Below, in pieces: positions 52,603 through 62,357 of a stretch of 64,000 bases of DNA. Position numbers and translations under genes: made by a program. The notes below the pieces were generated by a model. It was not told the origin of the DNA and did no database searches. It was given only the letters and a program-made list of their open reading frames with translations. Each line of letters begins with the position of its first letter. Position 1 is the first letter of the stretch. The stretch is taken from contig JAHDKI010000011.1 of assembly GCA_018436925.1 (NCBI GenBank), forward strand, positions 185,245 through 249,244. Direction: 5' to 3'. The DNA comes from Syntrophaceae bacterium. Its GTDB lineage: Bacteria; Desulfobacterota; Syntrophia; Syntrophales; Smithellaceae.

Positions 52603-53667
52603 ATGAATCCCCTTGTGACGTTGATGATCCCCACGTATAACCAGGCGCCCTATCTGCCTGATGCCATCCAAAGTGCGCTGAATCAGGATTATTCCAATCT
52701 GGAAATCGTCGTTGTCGACGACTGTTCAACGGATGAGACCTCCGACACGGTAAAAAAGTTTTTATCCGACGGGCGCCTGAGATATTACAAAAATGCGACA
52801 AATCTGGGCAAGACAGCCAATTACAGGCACGCTCTGTACGACATTGCCCGGGGGGACTGGGTTTTGAATTTGGATGGTGATGATTATCTGACGGACGATC
52901 ATTATCTTTCCTTTGCGATGAAAGAGATCGGCCGTCATGATCGAGTCGTTCTCTTTACCGCCGGCGTAAAGCACAGAGGAGATGGTTTCTCCAAAAACCA
53001 GCGTCTCGTCCGCAGACAGCTATTGATGGACGGAGAAAAATTATTTTTTAACTGGCATCAATATAAAATTCCGCATTTGACAAGTTTGTATCATCGACCA
53101 ACGGCTTGCCGTATCGGATTTTACGACGTCGATATATCAAGTGCCGACTGGGAATCTTTATTGCGTCTGGTTTGGCAGGGGAATGTCATCTTAAGCGACC
53201 GGATCGCCGGCGTATGGCGCAAGCACGATGAAAACCTGTCGCGGGCAATGGATTATTCTCAGTTTGCGGCCAATTTTGCTTTGATCGCGAGGCCTTCAGA
53301 GTATGCGGCGGGCAGAGGCCGGAATAAAGGACTGCTTGAAGCGTGGGAAAAAACCATGATCAGCGCGATTATGAAGGGCCAATTTAATGAAGTATGGCGG
53401 GGAGTATTGCGCAAACACAGCTGGCCGGAGATGCTGCGTTTCATCTCTGCGGTCAGAAACGATCGCCCGGAGTTCCTGGGCACCTGTTTCCAGCCCAAAA
53501 ATACCATACACTTTTTTTTGTTCCTGTCCGCGACCGCGCTGAACACCGTGCGGCGGGGCCTTGAAAGGACGGCGGCATACATAAAGAAGAGTCTCCAAGG
53601 CTTCCTTGGGCGATGCATGCCGGGCCGCAAGGAAAGCCGGATGCCCGGAAGCGCAAAAGTGAAATGA
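52603..53667 (+). CDS. family 2 glycosyltransferase
   Basis: A 354-residue GT-A enzyme. The N-terminal VTLMIPTYNQAPYLPDAIQS, EIVVVDDCSTDETSD and NLDGDDYLTDDHY (the DxD metal motif) are standard for GT2. There are no membrane segments, so it acts at the cytoplasmic face on an O-antigen or polysaccharide intermediate. The acceptor and sugar are unknown. It lies 8 bp after the methyltransferase. Confidence 0.9.
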   Translation: MNPLVTLMIPTYNQAPYLPDAIQSALNQDYSNLEIVVVDDCSTDETSDTVKKFLSDGRLRYYKNATNLGKTANYRHALYDIARGDWVLNLDGDDYLTDDHYLSFAMKEIGRHDRVVLFTAGVKHRGDGFSKNQRLVRRQLLMDGEKLFFNWHQYKIPHLTSLYHRPTACRIGFYDVDISSADWESLLRLVWQGNVILSDRIAGVWRKHDENLSRAMDYSQFAANFALIARPSEYAAGRGRNKGLLEAWEKTMISAIMKGQFNEVWRGVLRKHSWPEMLRFISAVRNDRPEFLGTCFQPKNTIHFFLFLSATALNTVRRGLERTAAYIKKSLQGFLGRCMPGRKESRMPGSAKVK

Positions 53668-54842
53668 AAATACTCATGCTGCATAGCCATTATTCGGACA
53701 TCGGAGGGGCGGAAGTGATGGTGAATCATCAAATCGCCAAACTTCGGGAAAGAGGCCATGAAGTCTTTTATTTCGCTTTCGGCGAGAAGGGCATTGATGA
53801 GAAAAACCTTACCGTTATTCAAGAACCGCAATCCAGATTTCTTAGATATTTTCATCAATTTTTTATTCATCCGCGGGGGTATGCGAAACTCAAGGAAGTC
53901 ATAAAAACTTTCAATCCCGACATTGTCCACCTTCATAACATTGATAAGCACTGCCTGACCTTTCTTTTACCCATTTCGCATCATAAAACGTTTCGCACCA
54001 TCTATGATTTTGGCATCGTTTGCCCCTGCGGCTGGGGCGTTCACAAAGATGACCTGAAGGTATGCCGGCAGGGCATCGGCCTGAAGTGCATAAAGCATGG
54101 TTGTATTCACCCTCTTTTATACCCTCTTTACCGATATTTGTTTCAGATGAAACATCATATTCAAAAGAGGCGCGTGCATGGATATGCGACGGCAACAGAA
54201 TTATTGAAAAAGTATATGCAGCAGCAGGGTTTCAAAAATATATCCGTTTTCCCGTATTTTCCCCCTGAACGGATCACGGTTTTAACAAGTTCCGTTCCAG
54301 CAAAAAAAATTCTTTTTCTCGGCCTTTTGGAAAAACATAAGGGATGCGAATCGCTGATCCGGGCATTTTGCATCGCCGTTGGCGATATTCCCGATGCCAC
54401 GCTGACCATTGTCGGTTCGGGGTCCGAACAAGCCCAATTGAAACATTTAACCCGCTCTTTGAATGTAGACGGGAAAGTTCGCTTCGTCGGCAATGTGCCG
54501 CATCGGGAAATCAAGAAGTACTATTTGGAAACGTCCGTTGTCGTGGTGCCGTCTATCGGCATGGAGAATTCGCCGATCGTGGCTTATGAAGCTTTGTCTT
54601 TCGGAAAGCCGGTGATTGCGACCCTTAGAGGAGGAAATCCCGAACTGATCCAGAACGGCTATAATGGTTTTCTGGTTGAGGCCAATGATGCAAAGCAGAT
54701 CGCCGACGCCCTCGTCAAAATCCTGCATGACGACAATCGGGATCTTTACGGCATGTTGGCGGCAAATGCCGTTGAGTCGTCGCGGCGGTACGATATCGAC
54801 AAATTCGTTGATCATTTGGAAAAAGCGTATAGCGAGTTGTAA
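53664..54842 (+). CDS. family 4 glycosyltransferase
   Basis: A 392-residue GT-B enzyme. N-terminal domain LMLHSHYSDIGGAEVMVNHQ (quoted: DIGGAEVMVNHQ); C-terminal nucleotide-sugar domain KKILFLGLLEKHKG and the E-x7-E motif in IVAYEALSFGKPVIA. A cysteine-rich insert at GIVCPCGWGVHK and GLKCIKHGC is unusual. The ATG at 53664 overlaps the GT2 stop by 4 bp, so the two are coupled. Confidence 0.92.
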   Translation: MKILMLHSHYSDIGGAEVMVNHQIAKLRERGHEVFYFAFGEKGIDEKNLTVIQEPQSRFLRYFHQFFIHPRGYAKLKEVIKTFNPDIVHLHNIDKHCLTFLLPISHHKTFRTIYDFGIVCPCGWGVHKDDLKVCRQGIGLKCIKHGCIHPLLYPLYRYLFQMKHHIQKRRVHGYATATELLKKYMQQQGFKNISVFPYFPPERITVLTSSVPAKKILFLGLLEKHKGCESLIRAFCIAVGDIPDATLTIVGSGSEQAQLKHLTRSLNVDGKVRFVGNVPHREIKKYYLETSVVVVPSIGMENSPIVAYEALSFGKPVIATLRGGNPELIQNGYNGFLVEANDAKQIADALVKILHDDNRDLYGMLAANAVESSRRYDIDKFVDHLEKAYSEL

Positions 54843-54846
54843 ACAC

Positions 54847-55812
54847 ATGACCGTACAACCCTGCAGAGGCGTCACAGAAAATCGATCCGTCCTGGTTACC
54901 GGGGGATCGGGATTTATCGGCAGTCATTTGCTTTTCCATTTATTGGATATGGGTTTTCGTGTCCGTTGCTTCGACCGGGTGAAACCGCCGTGGCTTCAAT
55001 CCGGTATTGAATTTATAGAAGGAGATTTTACCGCCTCGCAGAGTTTGGCCTCTGCGCTTAAGGGCGTCGATATTCTGATTCACCTGGTTTCCACGACCTT
55101 GCCCAAGACCTCCCATGATGATCCGCAATTTGATGTGATGTCCAATCTGGCAGGCACGATAGGCCTTTTGAATCAAGCTGTGCAAAGCCGCGTCAAGCGC
55201 CTGATTTTCATTTCTTCCTGCGCGGTGTACGGCAGACCGGCTGTCAATCCGGTTTGCGAATCCCACCCGACGAATCCGCTTTTTTCCTATGGGATCGTTA
55301 AATTGGCGATAGAAAAATATCTGCGCATGTACTACGACCTTTACGGGTTGGAAAGTTGCGTTCTTCGTCTTTCCAATCTTTACGGAGAGCATCAGCGCGC
55401 GGATACCGGCCAGGGGGCAATAGCGATCTTTTGCGATAAGGCATTAAAAGGAGAGCCTATAGAGATATGGGGAAGCGGCGCCGTGGTTCGCGATTATCTT
55501 TATGTGAAGGATGCCGTAGAGGCCATCACCAGAGCCGTTCTTTCGGATGAATCCGGCGCAGAGATCAATATCGGATCAGGCAAAGGCGCCAGCTTGAATG
55601 AAGTTATCGAGACGATTGAGTCGTTGACAGGCGGGAAAATCGAGCGCCGCCACCTGCCTTGCCGGCCATTCGATGTCGAAGAAATCCGCCTGGATATTGC
55701 CGAGGCGAAAAGAAGACTGGGTTGGGAGCCGTCCACCGATTTGCGAAAGGGCATACAGAAAGTGATTGACTGGATGAAAACCGGCAAAAAATATATGAGA
55801 TTTCATTCATGA
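54847..55812 (+). CDS. NAD-dependent sugar epimerase/dehydratase
   Basis: A 321-residue extended short-chain dehydrogenase. SVLVTGGSGFIGSHLL is the Rossmann motif, ISSCAVYG supplies the catalytic Ser, and YGIVKLAIEKY the Tyr and Lys. The sequence resembles UDP-glucose 4-epimerases and related hexose epimerases, but the substrate cannot be fixed. It starts 4 bp after the GT4 stop and ends overlapping the next gene. Confidence 0.9.
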   Translation: MTVQPCRGVTENRSVLVTGGSGFIGSHLLFHLLDMGFRVRCFDRVKPPWLQSGIEFIEGDFTASQSLASALKGVDILIHLVSTTLPKTSHDDPQFDVMSNLAGTIGLLNQAVQSRVKRLIFISSCAVYGRPAVNPVCESHPTNPLFSYGIVKLAIEKYLRMYYDLYGLESCVLRLSNLYGEHQRADTGQGAIAIFCDKALKGEPIEIWGSGAVVRDYLYVKDAVEAITRAVLSDESGAEINIGSGKGASLNEVIETIESLTGGKIERRHLPCRPFDVEEIRLDIAEAKRRLGWEPSTDLRKGIQKVIDWMKTGKKYMRFHS

Positions 55813-56753
55813 TGCATAAATTGATAACCATTCCGGAAATTATTTACTACAAAGCCTTTGCGAAGATCAAAAGAATCGAAGGCTGTTTTTACAAACATAA
55901 AACCATAGATCAAACGAAACGCATCGTGCTGTATCTTGATTATCCCAAATTTATTCATTTAGGCGATACGTTGTGGTTCGAGCCGATTGCCAGGATGCTT
56001 GCCGCCCTTGCGGATCTGGCCGTTTGCTGCAATCCGCAGATGGGATTTTATTTTCGACGACTGGGCTACACAGTAATCGACAAATCATCGGTCCGCACCG
56101 GGGACTTGCTTGTTGCCCGCACAGAATTAGCCCATCCGCTAAGGGGTAAAGATGTGATTTGGGTGAACTTTAACTTCAGCAGGATAACACGGCCTGTTAT
56201 TAATAAGGTGATAAACGATGTGTCCGCTTGTTTCGGCGTCCCCGCGGGAGAGGCGAAGCCCCGGGCCATAGAAATTAGCCCGCAGGAAAAGAATCGTGTC
56301 GCCGAAAAATTTAACCTTGATCCGGAGTCCGATTATGCCGTTTTTAATAATTACATTGATTCTCACAAACTGGGAATGTCGCATCGCGACCGGCTTAAAG
56401 CGGAATCCGCTTTGCTGCGGTTCGCCGCGAAATTTAAAAATGACTCGGGTGTCAAACTTCTTCATGCGGCGACAAAAGCCGATCAAGCAAAGGATACCCG
56501 TCATTATGATTTTGTCGATCTGGATTTACGGGGTCTTACAAGCATCGAGGAGTGTTTTGTTCTGGCGTCGCTGGATAACGTCGTGAAATATGCCGGCTTT
56601 GATACCTTCTGGCTTCACCTCTTTAATCTGTATAATAAAGCCAGTTATATCATGATCCGACCGGGGTTTTCCGAAACCTTGAAAAGGCAGATAAAAAACT
56701 ATGTGGCTGTTCCTTACGAGGCCGAAAGCGGCAAAGTGAATTTTATTAACTGA
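55809..56753 (+). CDS. putative glycosyltransferase, GT9-like, paralog 1
   Basis: A 314-residue protein that I do not recognise directly. VLYLDYPKFIHLGDTLWFEPIARML (about residues 39-63) recalls the N-terminal motif of family 9 heptosyltransferases, where a Gly-Asp pair opens the acceptor domain. The next gene has the same motif and similar length and layout, so they are tandem paralogs. The later part ending CFVLASLDNVVKYAGFDTFWLHLFNLYNK fits the GT-B donor-domain position where heptosyltransferases have a short helix after a Asp-x-G-x-x-H motif. Function as a sugar transferase is inference from this and from the cluster. Confidence 0.55.
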   Translation: MMHKLITIPEIIYYKAFAKIKRIEGCFYKHKTIDQTKRIVLYLDYPKFIHLGDTLWFEPIARMLAALADLAVCCNPQMGFYFRRLGYTVIDKSSVRTGDLLVARTELAHPLRGKDVIWVNFNFSRITRPVINKVINDVSACFGVPAGEAKPRAIEISPQEKNRVAEKFNLDPESDYAVFNNYIDSHKLGMSHRDRLKAESALLRFAAKFKNDSGVKLLHAATKADQAKDTRHYDFVDLDLRGLTSIEECFVLASLDNVVKYAGFDTFWLHLFNLYNKASYIMIRPGFSETLKRQIKNYVAVPYEAESGKVNFIN

Positions 56754-56776
56754 ACTGTAAACTGCGGTTGATCGCC

Positions 56777-57760
56777 ATGGCACACATTTCCCCCGGCTTT
56801 GAGAACATTGAGAAGAGCGAGAGGCGTAAGATAAGTCGTCTAACTTACGTGGCCAAAAAAATACAATACATCGTTCGCCAGGCGCTGTTTAAAGAATCCG
56901 GTCAGTTCATCCATTGTCTGTCATCCCGGTCTCAGATCGCCTGTCCGGAAAAAGTGGGGTTTTATCTGGATAATCCGACTTTTATCCATTTAGGGGATCA
57001 ACTCTTTTTTGAGCCGGCCGTCAGGCTGCTTGCCGGGACATTCGATACCTGCATCAGGCCCACGTCGGCAATGATGGAGTATTTTACCCACTGCGGCGCG
57101 AAAGTGGTGAAAGATGATGAAATATTTAATTGCGACGTGATCGTCACCCGTGATGAATTGCTTGCCGACGTCATTCCCAAAACGAAAGGCAAAGCCGATA
57201 TTGTATCGATCAATACGTATTCAGATAACATGCAACACCGGATATGCAAGGCCATCACGCACGGCCTAGCTCATGTTTTTCAAATACCCATTCCCGATCA
57301 TTTCTGTTTCACGCCCTGGATTCCTCTTGTTCCCGTCCGAAAAGCCGTTGCCGAAAAAGTGCTTTTGGCGCCTTATGTGGATTCCGGATGGTTCCGGGTT
57401 AGGCGTTTTGACGTGGAGCAATTGTCCGCCCAGGCGAAAATATTTGCCAAACAATCGGGTTTGTCTCTTTGCCTGGTTGGGGGCGCCTGCGACGCCGCTT
57501 GTGAAATTCCCGGCTGCATCGGATCCGAGTTCGAAGATTGGCGCGGACGATTCAATCCCTATCAGTTTACACATATGCTGGCTTCCGGACATGTTGCCCG
57601 GGTCTTTACATTTGACACGTTCGTCTTTCACGCCGCCGTGGCCTCCGGCGTGCCGGCCACCATTAAAATCAGGCGGCGCTCACCGAAAAAAAGACAGTTC
57701 ATTACGGAACACTATTTGCCCGCAGATTTATGCGTAGGCCAGCGGATAGATTTCATATAA
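56777..57760 (+). CDS. putative glycosyltransferase, GT9-like, paralog 2
   Basis: A 327-residue protein. VGFYLDNPTFIHLGDQLFFEPAVRLLA parallels the motif of the preceding gene, with FIHLGD and FEP in the same places. The C-terminal VARVFTFDTFVFHAAVASGVPATIKI looks like a GT-B donor-site segment. The first 40 residues are basic. The ATG at 56777 has no strong ribosome site, and a TTG 9 bases upstream is in frame. It is the last gene of the cluster, followed by repeat copy A. Confidence 0.55.
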   Translation: MAHISPGFENIEKSERRKISRLTYVAKKIQYIVRQALFKESGQFIHCLSSRSQIACPEKVGFYLDNPTFIHLGDQLFFEPAVRLLAGTFDTCIRPTSAMMEYFTHCGAKVVKDDEIFNCDVIVTRDELLADVIPKTKGKADIVSINTYSDNMQHRICKAITHGLAHVFQIPIPDHFCFTPWIPLVPVRKAVAEKVLLAPYVDSGWFRVRRFDVEQLSAQAKIFAKQSGLSLCLVGGACDAACEIPGCIGSEFEDWRGRFNPYQFTHMLASGHVARVFTFDTFVFHAAVASGVPATIKIRRRSPKKRQFITEHYLPADLCVGQRIDFI

Positions 57761-57850
57761 ACGGGCCGACACGTCGCACCACCCTCTGAAGCTGAGAGGT
57801 CATACTTTGCCTTGCCTGGCAGGGCCTTAATATTAAGACCCTGAACATTC

Positions 57851-57930
57851 ATTCCTTAAAACAGCTTCGGGTTTATTCGAAGCGTCCGAAAAGCTGTTAA
57901 ACTAACAATTCAAAAGCCGTCCCTCCCGCT
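57851..57930 (+). repeat. dispersed intergenic repeat, copy A
   Basis: ATTCGAAGCGTCCGAAAAG followed by CTGTTAAACTAACAATT and GCCGTCCC. It lies between the convergent glycan cluster and the copper ATPase gene. A 12-bp palindrome CTTAATATTAAG lies just before it at 57826-57837. Confidence 0.75.
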
Positions 57931-57976
57931 CTATCTTGATCTTCTGCAACCGGTTGTTGGGCGGTTCCGGATGTTA

Positions 57977-60052
57977 TTACAGTTGCGCCCGTTTGAGAAG
58001 CTGAGCGTTTACCGCCACGACCACTGTGCTTGCAGACATCAATACCGCCCCTACGGCCGGTGTGAGGAGGATGCCCCACGCGGCCAGCGCGCCGGCGGCC
58101 AGGGGAATGGCAAAGATGTTGTAACCCGCCGCCCACCAGAGATTCTGGAGCATCTTCCGATAGGTCGCGCGCGACAACTCGACGATCTTCGGAATGTCAC
58201 GGGGGTCGGACCGCACCAGCACGATGTGCCCGGCCTCCACGGCGACATCGGTACCAGCGCCGATTGCAATCCCTATATCGGCGGTGGCCAGAGCAGGGGC
58301 ATCGTTTACGCCATCACCCACCATCGCGACTTTCTTTCGCTGATCCTGCAGCTCGCGTACTTTGGCGGCCTTGTCTTCGGGCAGCACCTGCGCGAACACT
58401 GTGTCGATGCCGAGTTCAGCGGCGACGGCATCTGCGACTGCCTGTGCATCACCGGTGAGCATGGCCACTTTGATCCCCCGGGCGTGTAACGCGCGGATTG
58501 CCTCGCGAGACTCCTTCCGGATGGCGTCGGCCACGGCGAAGACCGCCAGAGCCTTGCTGTCTCGGAGCAGATAAATGGCGGCCTGCCCGCGACCAGCGGC
58601 CGCCTCTGCGGCCTTGCGAAGCGTGTCCGATACCTGCGCGTTTTCTGCCTTGAGAAGCGCCGGACCACCCATGTGATATTCCACGCCCTCAACCGATGCA
58701 GCGACACCCTTTCCCGCCACAGCGCGGAAACCATCCGCTGGCGGCACATTGAGCTTGCGATCCAGCGCCGTCTTCACAATGCCGCGCGCGATCGGATGCT
58801 CGGACTCCGACTCCACTCCGGCCGCGATCCGTAGCATGTTCTCCTCGGAGTCCCCTTCGGCCACGGCCATCTCTACCACCCGGAACTCCCCCAACGTGAG
58901 TGTTCCGGTCTTGTCGAAGATTACAATATCCAAATTTCTGGCTTCTTCCAGTCCGCGCCGATCCCGCACGAGAAGACCGTTTTGAGCGCCAAGGGTTGTG
59001 GAAATCGCCACGACCAGCGGCACGGCCAAGCCGAGGGCGTGTGGACAGGCGATCACCAGAACCGTTACCACACGAATAATGGAGAAGTCGATGGATGCAC
59101 CAATGAACTGCCAGATCACCAGCGTGAGAACACCGGCAATGATGGCGACTTGGGTTAGAATCCGGGCCGCACGGTCGGCCAGATGCTGCGCCCTGGATTT
59201 GGATGTTTGCGCGTCGGCCACCAGCCGCATAATTCCAGAGAGCTTAGTCTTTTCACCCGTGCCGGTAACCTCAATGCGTAGCGAGCCCTCGCCGTTGATG
59301 GTTGCTGCGATGACCTCATCGCCCTCCTTCTTTCTGACCGGCCTGGACTCGCCGGTAATCACAGCCTCGTTGAGATCGCTCGTGCCCTTCTGAATCAGGC
59401 CGTCGGCCGGCACGCTCTCGCCGGGACGGACCAGCACGATATCGCCCTCGCTAAGTTCACTGAGCGGGACCTCCTCCTCGCCCTGATCAGTAACCCGGGT
59501 CGCAGTATCGGGGAGGAGCTTGGCGAGTTCCTGGAGCGCGCCCTGCGCCTGTGAGATCGAGCGCATCTCGATCCAGTGCCCCAGCAGCATGATAGTCACC
59601 AATGTAGCCAGCTCCCACCAGATGGCATCCGCCTGAATGAAACCAAGCTGGACCACCCACGAAAAAATAAAGGCAACCGCAATGGCGAGAGAGATCAAGG
59701 TCATCATGCCCGGCAGTCGCGCCTTCAGCTCGTGCCAGGCGCCTTTCAGGAAGACCAGGCCGCCGTAGAGAAAGACGGCTGTGCCGAGAACAGGCGATAT
59801 CCATATCGACCCGGGGAACTCGGGCGCCTCGTAGCGAAAGATCATCTGAATGTGTGCCGCCCAGAAAACGACTGGCAGGGTGAGGATGAGCGAAATCCAG
59901 AATTTGTCACGAAACATCTCCGGACTGTGCCCTGCATGCTGGTCGTGCCCTGCATGATCTTCCGTTTTCTTTAGGTGTTCGTCATGCCGCTCAACGCCTT
60001 TGTGCGGCGCGGTCTGATGGTGGTGATGCTCGTGATGCCCGTTATGGTTCAT
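57977..60052 (-). CDS. copB: copper-translocating P-type ATPase, CopB type
   Basis: A 691-residue P1B ATPase. The first 42 residues contain 14 histidines and no CxxC metal-binding domain. Membrane helices are visible from LILTLPVVFWAAHI onwards. The membrane motif is CPH (VIACPHALGLAVP), typical of the P1B-3/CopB group rather than the CPC copper(I) exporters. Phosphorylation site DKTGTLTLGE and ATP-binding HP (ESEHPIARG) are present. It likely exports Cu(II) or related ions. GAGG lies 7 bases before the ATG. No copper regulator is adjacent. It is bracketed by two repeat copies. Confidence 0.93.
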   Translation of the reverse strand: MNHNGHHEHHHHQTAPHKGVERHDEHLKKTEDHAGHDQHAGHSPEMFRDKFWISLILTLPVVFWAAHIQMIFRYEAPEFPGSIWISPVLGTAVFLYGGLVFLKGAWHELKARLPGMMTLISLAIAVAFIFSWVVQLGFIQADAIWWELATLVTIMLLGHWIEMRSISQAQGALQELAKLLPDTATRVTDQGEEEVPLSELSEGDIVLVRPGESVPADGLIQKGTSDLNEAVITGESRPVRKKEGDEVIAATINGEGSLRIEVTGTGEKTKLSGIMRLVADAQTSKSRAQHLADRAARILTQVAIIAGVLTLVIWQFIGASIDFSIIRVVTVLVIACPHALGLAVPLVVAISTTLGAQNGLLVRDRRGLEEARNLDIVIFDKTGTLTLGEFRVVEMAVAEGDSEENMLRIAAGVESESEHPIARGIVKTALDRKLNVPPADGFRAVAGKGVAASVEGVEYHMGGPALLKAENAQVSDTLRKAAEAAAGRGQAAIYLLRDSKALAVFAVADAIRKESREAIRALHARGIKVAMLTGDAQAVADAVAAELGIDTVFAQVLPEDKAAKVRELQDQRKKVAMVGDGVNDAPALATADIGIAIGAGTDVAVEAGHIVLVRSDPRDIPKIVELSRATYRKMLQNLWWAAGYNIFAIPLAAGALAAWGILLTPAVGAVLMSASTVVVAVNAQLLKRAQL

Positions 60053-60249
60053 GACGTCGCCTCCTCAATGATCGATGACATGCCCGCTTCATCACGGGAT
60101 ATGTGCCTGGTGTACGAACAACACGCAGTGCTGACCGGTGGCACGGATTGCGGTGTTGCGAAGCTTCCCTCGCACGACCAAGGCAACCGTTTACGCTACT
60201 GGTTTAGCGTCTTCTATTGAGAATAGGCTCTTTTCAAATCTCTGTTAGT

Positions 60250-60340
60250 TTTATTCGATACGTCCGAATATCTGTTAACTTAACAAATTAAGGGCGTCCC
60301 GCTTGGTTCCGCTTGGTTCCTTAACAATTCAAGGGCGGTC
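60250..60340 (+). repeat. dispersed intergenic repeat, copy C
   Basis: 31 bp (60270-60300) are identical to copy B at 62400-62430. The core is the dyad TGTTAACTTAACA. It is followed by two CGCTTGGTTC units and a partial second core. The stop codon of the downstream minus-strand gene lies inside this copy. Confidence 0.8.
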
Positions 60341-61693
60341 TGAGGGGTGCTCTTGAATCGACATCATTTCGCTTGCGAGACCCGGCGAAGTCCAAAACAC
60401 CGTGCTCCACAGAAAGGGGTTAAGCTCTTTCTTTAGATTAACCACCAGCATAGCCCCGGTATCCATTTGCCAGATTCCAAGATCATTCACTTCCTTAATG
60501 ATTGTATTTCCCCTGCTTCCCTTTAAAATTGCAGATGTGCCGGCAAGGATATTTCTTAAATTGGCTCTTGCTGAATAGAAATGGGGCGGCCCAAACGTAC
60601 CATGGATATATTGAATCAGCTCATCATGACGCCAGCGCGGCACATCGATTTTTGCATAGGTTAAAATATCATCTTTATACCAAAATACGACATTCATCGC
60701 AGGAATACTGTTCCATTTAAACAGATAATCCCCGCAGTAAGAGTTCCCAAATTGAGTCTGTTCCTTTTGACAGAGCCAATGCAAATTAAACGTCTTTTTT
60801 GCATCCGACATGTTGACTGGCTCCAGGCGATTAAAGTCCAGCAGTAATTCACTTTTAGAATGGAAAAAGTACTGCCGGTAAACGTAACCATAGTCTGAAT
60901 TCCAAATCTGATAAACCATGAAGAGACCTATCGCAACTAATAGGCCAAATAATAAATATTTCTCTCTCTTGGTTTTAAGTCTTGATGGTGTATCTGAATT
61001 TGTGGTGACACGTTTTAGTTTTCGTTCCTTCTTCCACAATATAAAAAAAGCGATAATCGTTAAAAGCAACAATGGCCCAAAAGTATAATAGGCCCACGGG
61101 AGAAAACTGCTCATCAGTCTTGGCCGCCAAAATGCTAAAAGGGAAAGCATTACCAGACCCAAAAGAATTCCTGCCGCCAATCGCATCCTCTGGATCGTTT
61201 CTTTCATTTTGACGTCGTCCTTCAATTCAAAGGCATCCGTCTTCAATAATTCTGTTTTATCAGATTCGTTTTCCTGCAATTTTACTTTTTCACTTGTCTC
61301 TGATGATTCATCTTTGATCGCACCTGCTATATTCTTAAGGATTGTTCTCGTAGAGCCCCCACCCGCTTCAACGGCGCTCCCGAGTGCATTAATGAATGCA
61401 AGTGAGATGACCAATGCTAATATAAAGGGCAATAGCAGAATATAAAAAAGTAGTTTGACGATCAAAGGGAGTTGATCGTCTGGCACCCATACCATAGCGA
61501 GCCACAGAAAGGCTAAAGCTACGCAGATAATGGCACCAATAATCGACAAGGCAACTTTCCATTTTCGCAATTGGTCATCAGATGTTACTTTTGAAATGAT
61601 TTCCCTGTTACGGAAATAGTATTTGAATAGTTTATAGGAGATGACTCCAAATGGCAGGATGAAAATAATTGTAAGAAATACATTTCTGAACAT
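60329..61693 (-). CDS. hypothetical multi-pass membrane protein
   Basis: A 454-residue protein I do not recognise. Five to seven hydrophobic stretches are visible (VFLTIIFILPFGVI, ALSIIGAIICVALAFLWLAMV, LLFYILLLPFILALVISLAF, MRLAAGILLGLVMLSLLAF, YYTFGPLLLLTIIAFFIL, YLLFGLLVAIGLFMVY). A soluble region of about 160 residues, with two cysteines, follows. Codon use is AT-rich compared with the left half of the window. Its stop codon falls inside repeat copy C, so the very end (IQEHPSDRP) derives from the repeat and may differ from the ancestral sequence. Confidence 0.5.
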   Translation of the reverse strand: MFRNVFLTIIFILPFGVISYKLFKYYFRNREIISKVTSDDQLRKWKVALSIIGAIICVALAFLWLAMVWVPDDQLPLIVKLLFYILLLPFILALVISLAFINALGSAVEAGGGSTRTILKNIAGAIKDESSETSEKVKLQENESDKTELLKTDAFELKDDVKMKETIQRMRLAAGILLGLVMLSLLAFWRPRLMSSFLPWAYYTFGPLLLLTIIAFFILWKKERKLKRVTTNSDTPSRLKTKREKYLLFGLLVAIGLFMVYQIWNSDYGYVYRQYFFHSKSELLLDFNRLEPVNMSDAKKTFNLHWLCQKEQTQFGNSYCGDYLFKWNSIPAMNVVFWYKDDILTYAKIDVPRWRHDELIQYIHGTFGPPHFYSARANLRNILAGTSAILKGSRGNTIIKEVNDLGIWQMDTGAMLVVNLKKELNPFLWSTVFWTSPGLASEMMSIQEHPSDRP

Positions 61694-61784
61694 ATTTTAT
61701 TCCTTTTTATTCGTGCTCAGTCCTAACATAACGAAAAGCTCGCCATGTGCGTATGCGATCGGTTGTAGCAATTTTGTCATTAGT

Positions 61785-62210
61785 TTATGGCGCTATCGTC
61801 ACGGACATCTTTTTTGTGAACCTTGCTTTCACATCTGCCTGATTGAAGTAATAAAGGCACCAAATGGCAAATGCAGCATAAACGATGCTTTGAACAGAAA
61901 GAATGCTTAAGCGACCGCTTGAAATGATAATACTTATAATACCCGGCAAGGACTGAAAAAGGAATATTGCAGTAATTAAGATAGTGAGTGGGCGCGACCA
62001 TGTCCTGTAAGAAAATAAACCAGCGCCGGCAATCAGTCCACAAACTGAGATTGCAATCGATATCAGGATATATATGGATATAATACTTTTAGCCGAAGTC
62101 GGTGAAAGTCCTCCGCCATACGAGAGCGCACCGAGATTGGTGAATATGCTGCCAAGACATAGAACTATCAGCATAATTGCCGTAACTTGAAATAATGAAG
62201 GTTTTTTCAT
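61785..62210 (-). CDS. hypothetical small membrane protein with four helices
   Basis: A 141-residue protein with four hydrophobic segments (LFQVTAIMLIVLCLGSIF, IISIYILISIAISVCGLIAG, PLTILITAIFLFQSLPG, SIVYAAFAIWCLYYF). No motif is recognised. AAGGAG precedes the ATG by 8 bases; a longer frame to 62345 is disfavoured. It sits with the preceding gene between repeat copies C and B. Confidence 0.5.
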   Translation of the reverse strand: MKKPSLFQVTAIMLIVLCLGSIFTNLGALSYGGGLSPTSAKSIISIYILISIAISVCGLIAGAGLFSYRTWSRPLTILITAIFLFQSLPGIISIIISSGRLSILSVQSIVYAAFAIWCLYYFNQADVKARFTKKMSVTIAP

Positions 62211-62357
62211 ATGGAATTCTCCTTCCTTAATAAGAAAATTTTCATTTTTATAACAAAACAACTTAATGACAGGGGCGATAGCTTTGGACGGTTTTAATAT
62301 TTCTTTTTCGGAGAATCTCTTGAATCGTCTTTCTCGATATCTCAAAACTGGAACTTT

